Source: Gammaproteobacteria bacterium (GTDB lineage: Bacteria; Pseudomonadota; Gammaproteobacteria; Steroidobacterales; JACDCP01). Taken from it: a stretch of DNA of 9,141 nucleotides. The stretch is from contig JACDCP010000084.1 in the NCBI GenBank assembly GCA_013817465.1, positions 1 to 9,141 on the forward strand. Reading direction: 5' to 3'. A program made the translations under genes and the position numbers. Of this stretch, positions 6,900-9,141 are shown piece after piece; the first letter of the stretch is position 1; every line of letters begins with the position of its first letter. Under the pieces are notes generated by a model. It saw nothing but the letters and a program-made list of their open reading frames with translations, searched no databases and was not told the origin of the DNA.

Positions 6900-8882
6900 T
6901 TGAAGATTAACAGGCGTGCTGACCGATTCTCCCTGCAATCGAGCCTGACCCATCTCCCGCGGCGCACGAAGCGCCTGATCATGCTCGTCGCCGATGCGGT
7001 CATGATCCCGCTGGCCCTCTGGTCGGCGTTCTTCGTCTATGCCGGAACCTTCGTGCTCGACGAGGAGCTACCGGTCTGGCTGTTTCCGCTGACGCTCGTC
7101 TTCAGCATTCCGGCGTTCGTCAGGCTCGGCCTCTATCGTGCCGTCGTGCGCTTCATGGGCGGTCGCGTCGTGATCGCGGTGCTGAAGGGCGTCAGCATCT
7201 CGGTAATCCTGCTCGCGATCGTCGCCCTCGCGGCGGGGCTCCGTGCGCACACGCTGCAGATCCTCATCATCTACTGGACATTCGCGCTGCTGTACGTCGG
7301 CGGCAGCCGATTCGTGATGCGCGCGTATCTGCAGCGACAGCGCAAGCCCGGCGATCGCGTCGTAATCTACGGCGCAGGCGAGGCGGGGGCCCGACTCGCA
7401 GCTGCTCTGGCCGGCGGTCAGGAGTTCCTGCCGGTCGCGTTCATCGATGACAACGTTTCAGCCTGGGGCAGCGTCATCAACGGCATCGAAGTTCACGGTC
7501 CGAACGAGCTGCCGCGGCTCGTCGATGACCTGGAAATTTCGCGCGTGCTGCTCGCGTTGCCAAGCGTCTCGCGCCGCTCGCGCCAGGAAATCCTCACCCG
7601 CCTCGAACCGCTCGCTGTGCACGTGCAGACGATGCCGAACTTTTCCGATCTCGTTTCAGGCAAGGCGCGGGTCGATGACATCCATGACGTGGACGTCGCC
7701 GACCTGCTCGGGCGGGACGCCGTGCCGCCGAACGATGCGCTGATGGATGCGTGTATCCGCGGCAAATCAGTCATGGTCACCGGCGCCGGCGGCTCGATCG
7801 GCGCTGAGCTCTGCCGCCAGATCATTCAGCTCGGCCCGCAGCGCCTGCTCCTGTTCGAGCTGTCCGAGGTTGCGCTGTACACCATCGAGAAGGAGCTTCG
7901 TCTCATCGCCGCGCGCGAGAAACTCTCCGTGGAGATCGTCGCGTTGCTCGGCTCGGCGCATCACAAATATCGCGTGCGCGAGGTCATGATCAATTTCGAG
8001 GTGGAGACCGTGTATCACGCGGCCGCCTACAAGCACGTGCCGGTCGTCGAGCACAACATGATCGAGGGCATTCACAACAACGTCTTCGGCACCTGGCACA
8101 CGGCCGAAGCGGCCATCGAGGCGCACGTCAGGACTTTCGTGCTGATCTCGACCGACAAGGCGGTCTGCCCGACGAACGTCATGGGCGCGACCAAACGCTT
8201 CTCCGAGCTCGTGCTGCAGGGCCTCGACGAGCGCGGCTCGAAGACCCGCTTTTGCATGGTGCGCTTCGGCAATGTGCTCGCTTCCTCGGGCTCGGTCGTG
8301 CCGCTTTTCCGTGAGCAGATCCGCCGCGGCGGCCCTGTCACGGTTACGCATCCGGCGATCATTCGCTATTTCATGACTATCCGCGAGGCGGCACAGCTCG
8401 TGATTCAGGCCGGCTCGATGGGGCAGGGCGGTGACGTGTTCGTCCTCGATATGGGCAAGCCGGTGCGCATCGAGGATCTCGCGCGGCGCATGATTCACCT
8501 GATGGGCCTCGAGGTGCGCGACGAGAACAATCCGGACGGCGACATTGCCATCAAGTACACGGGCCTGCGGCCGGCGGAAAAGCTCTACGAGGAGCTGCTG
8601 ATCGGCAATAACGTCATGGGCACCGAGCATCCGATGATCTGGCGGGCACTCGAGGAATCTCTCAACTGGGAAAACACGCGACGGCTGCTCGAGCAGCTTT
8701 TACAGGCAACGCGCCAGTTCGACTGCGACGCCGCGCGAACGGTCCTGCTCGAAAGCGTCGCCGGCTACGCGCCGACCGGCGGCGTCGAGGATCTGGTCTG
8801 GCAGCGGCGCGCGATGGCCCTCAGAAAGGCTGCGAAGCCGGGTAAGGTGACCGATCTGAGCACGCGCCGGGCGAGCCCGTGA
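6900..8882 (+). CDS. wbpM: WbpM/CapD/FlaA1-type membrane-bound UDP-HexNAc 4,6-dehydratase
   Basis: A 660-residue protein with the full WbpM-type architecture, close to the length of the Pseudomonas aeruginosa enzyme. Four hydrophobic segments lie at about 25-52, 59-79, 88-113 and 118-140. A first Rossmann domain follows (YGAGEAGARLA at 157-167, CoA-binding_3-like), then the catalytic SDR domain (TGAGGSIGAE at 294-303). The family converts UDP-GlcNAc to a UDP-4-keto-6-deoxy-HexNAc, precursor of QuiNAc, FucNAc and bacillosamine-type sugars. The active site has STDKAV at 417-422 and Met428-x3-Lys432 where most SDRs have Tyr-x3-Lys; this Met is characteristic of the family. YTGLRPAEKLYEEL (553-566) is also conserved. 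The start is TTG at 6900, set by AGGAGG. It is transcribed away from the minus-strand pair and likely has its own promoter. The symbol reflects family membership, not proven orthology; product stereochemistry is not readable. Confidence 0.95.
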   Translation: MKINRRADRFSLQSSLTHLPRRTKRLIMLVADAVMIPLALWSAFFVYAGTFVLDEELPVWLFPLTLVFSIPAFVRLGLYRAVVRFMGGRVVIAVLKGVSISVILLAIVALAAGLRAHTLQILIIYWTFALLYVGGSRFVMRAYLQRQRKPGDRVVIYGAGEAGARLAAALAGGQEFLPVAFIDDNVSAWGSVINGIEVHGPNELPRLVDDLEISRVLLALPSVSRRSRQEILTRLEPLAVHVQTMPNFSDLVSGKARVDDIHDVDVADLLGRDAVPPNDALMDACIRGKSVMVTGAGGSIGAELCRQIIQLGPQRLLLFELSEVALYTIEKELRLIAAREKLSVEIVALLGSAHHKYRVREVMINFEVETVYHAAAYKHVPVVEHNMIEGIHNNVFGTWHTAEAAIEAHVRTFVLISTDKAVCPTNVMGATKRFSELVLQGLDERGSKTRFCMVRFGNVLASSGSVVPLFREQIRRGGPVTVTHPAIIRYFMTIREAAQLVIQAGSMGQGGDVFVLDMGKPVRIEDLARRMIHLMGLEVRDENNPDGDIAIKYTGLRPAEKLYEELLIGNNVMGTEHPMIWRALEESLNWENTRRLLEQLLQATRQFDCDAARTVLLESVAGYAPTGGVEDLVWQRRAMALRKAAKPGKVTDLSTRRASP

Positions 8883-8946
8883 GATCGAGTTAGAACTCGC
8901 GGGTTCGGGTTGTAAACTTCGTTTCACTTGAGATCCGGAGCGGCTT

Positions 8947-9141
8947 TTGTCGGAGTTGGACGTCGTCAAGCAGCAGATCACTTATCTCACGGTCTGGCTC
9001 GGGGATCATGGTAATTACGGACATCAGTCTGGTAGGCTGGTTCGTAAGCAGCTACGAGACGACGTCGATTGGTCCGCTCGTGCTGGCTCTTGGCACAATC
9101 GTGGCGGTGTCGATCGGCATACGTTTTCTACATCGCAGTAT
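8947..9141 (+). pseudogene. small membrane protein gene with apparent +1 frameshift, 3' end beyond the window
   Basis: From TTG 8947, preceded by GGAG at 8937-8940 six bases away, the frame reads LSELDVVKQQITYLTVWLG. It then turns hydrophilic and His/Arg-rich. From 9005 a frame one base later reads IMVITDISLVGWFVSSYE and then a hydrophobic second helix (GPLVLALGTIVAVSIGI). Removing one G from GGGG at 9001-9004 joins the two into one amphipathic-plus-two-helix protein. From memory, small bacterial hypothetical proteins share the pattern of a charged N-terminus, YLxxWLGI, VTDISLxGW and a second helix ending near LHR. The gene lies 64 bases after the dehydratase stop. It may be a true pseudogene, a sequencing or assembly indel, or rarely a programmed shift; alternatively only the ATG 9008 frame is used. 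Its function is unknown. Confidence 0.5.

Noticed and set aside
7767..8630. Long antisense open frame of 287 codons opposite the dehydratase gene
   Set aside because: It is a shadow frame produced by GC-rich codon bias. Its product is His/Arg/Asp-rich with no recognisable domain, and the plus-strand gene is unambiguous.
8886..8899. Inverted repeat CGAGTTAGAACTCG after the dehydratase stop, as a terminator
   Set aside because: The stem is only about 5 bp with a 4-base loop and no T-run follows, so it does not look like a rho-independent terminator.
8900..8911. Tandem CGGGTT CGGGTT resembling a tRNA T-arm
   Set aside because: It is only two copies of a 6-mer. No acceptor, D or anticodon arm can be built around it.

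Overview
The window is a GC-rich piece of a bacterial surface-polysaccharide locus (O-antigen, capsule or exopolysaccharide). High G+C, frequent GTG and TTG starts and the gene families suggest a Gram-negative bacterium, most likely Pseudomonadota. No gene here fixes the genus.

Region 1 (1-4479, plus strand) is a tight four-gene run. It holds the 3' part of a putative GT-B-type transferase, a small PglC-type phosphoglycosyl transferase, a 659-residue protein that joins an ATP-grasp ligase domain to an extended SDR (sugar epimerase/reductase) domain, and a DegT/DnrJ/EryC1/StrS PLP aminotransferase whose start overlaps the fusion gene by 14 bases. Region 2 (4388-6533, minus strand) is a two-gene unit: a PhyH-type Fe(II)/2-oxoglutarate dioxygenase, then a multi-pass O-antigen polymerase/ligase-like protein. 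The membrane protein gene runs tail-to-tail into the aminotransferase gene with a 92-base antisense overlap. Region 3 (6534-6899) is a divergent intergenic region with a plausible plus-strand promoter and a strong Shine-Dalgarno. Region 4 (6900-8882, plus) is a full-length WbpM/CapD/FlaA1-type membrane-bound UDP-HexNAc 4,6-dehydratase. Region 5 (8883-9141, plus) holds the start of a small membrane protein gene that appears broken by a +1 frameshift in a GGGG run and continues past the window edge.

The genes can be joined into one scheme, which is inference. The dehydratase makes a UDP-4-keto-6-deoxy-HexNAc. The aminotransferase and the SDR domain convert the keto sugar to an amino or reduced product. 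The ATP-grasp domain may attach an amino acid or other carboxylate to an amine. The PglC-like enzyme loads the first sugar-1-phosphate on undecaprenyl phosphate, the GT-B enzyme extends the unit, and the Wzy/WaaL-like protein polymerises or ligates it. The PhyH enzyme may hydroxylate a precursor. The least ordinary items are the ATP-grasp/SDR fusion, the dioxygenase inside a polysaccharide cluster, the antisense overlap and the frameshifted small membrane protein.
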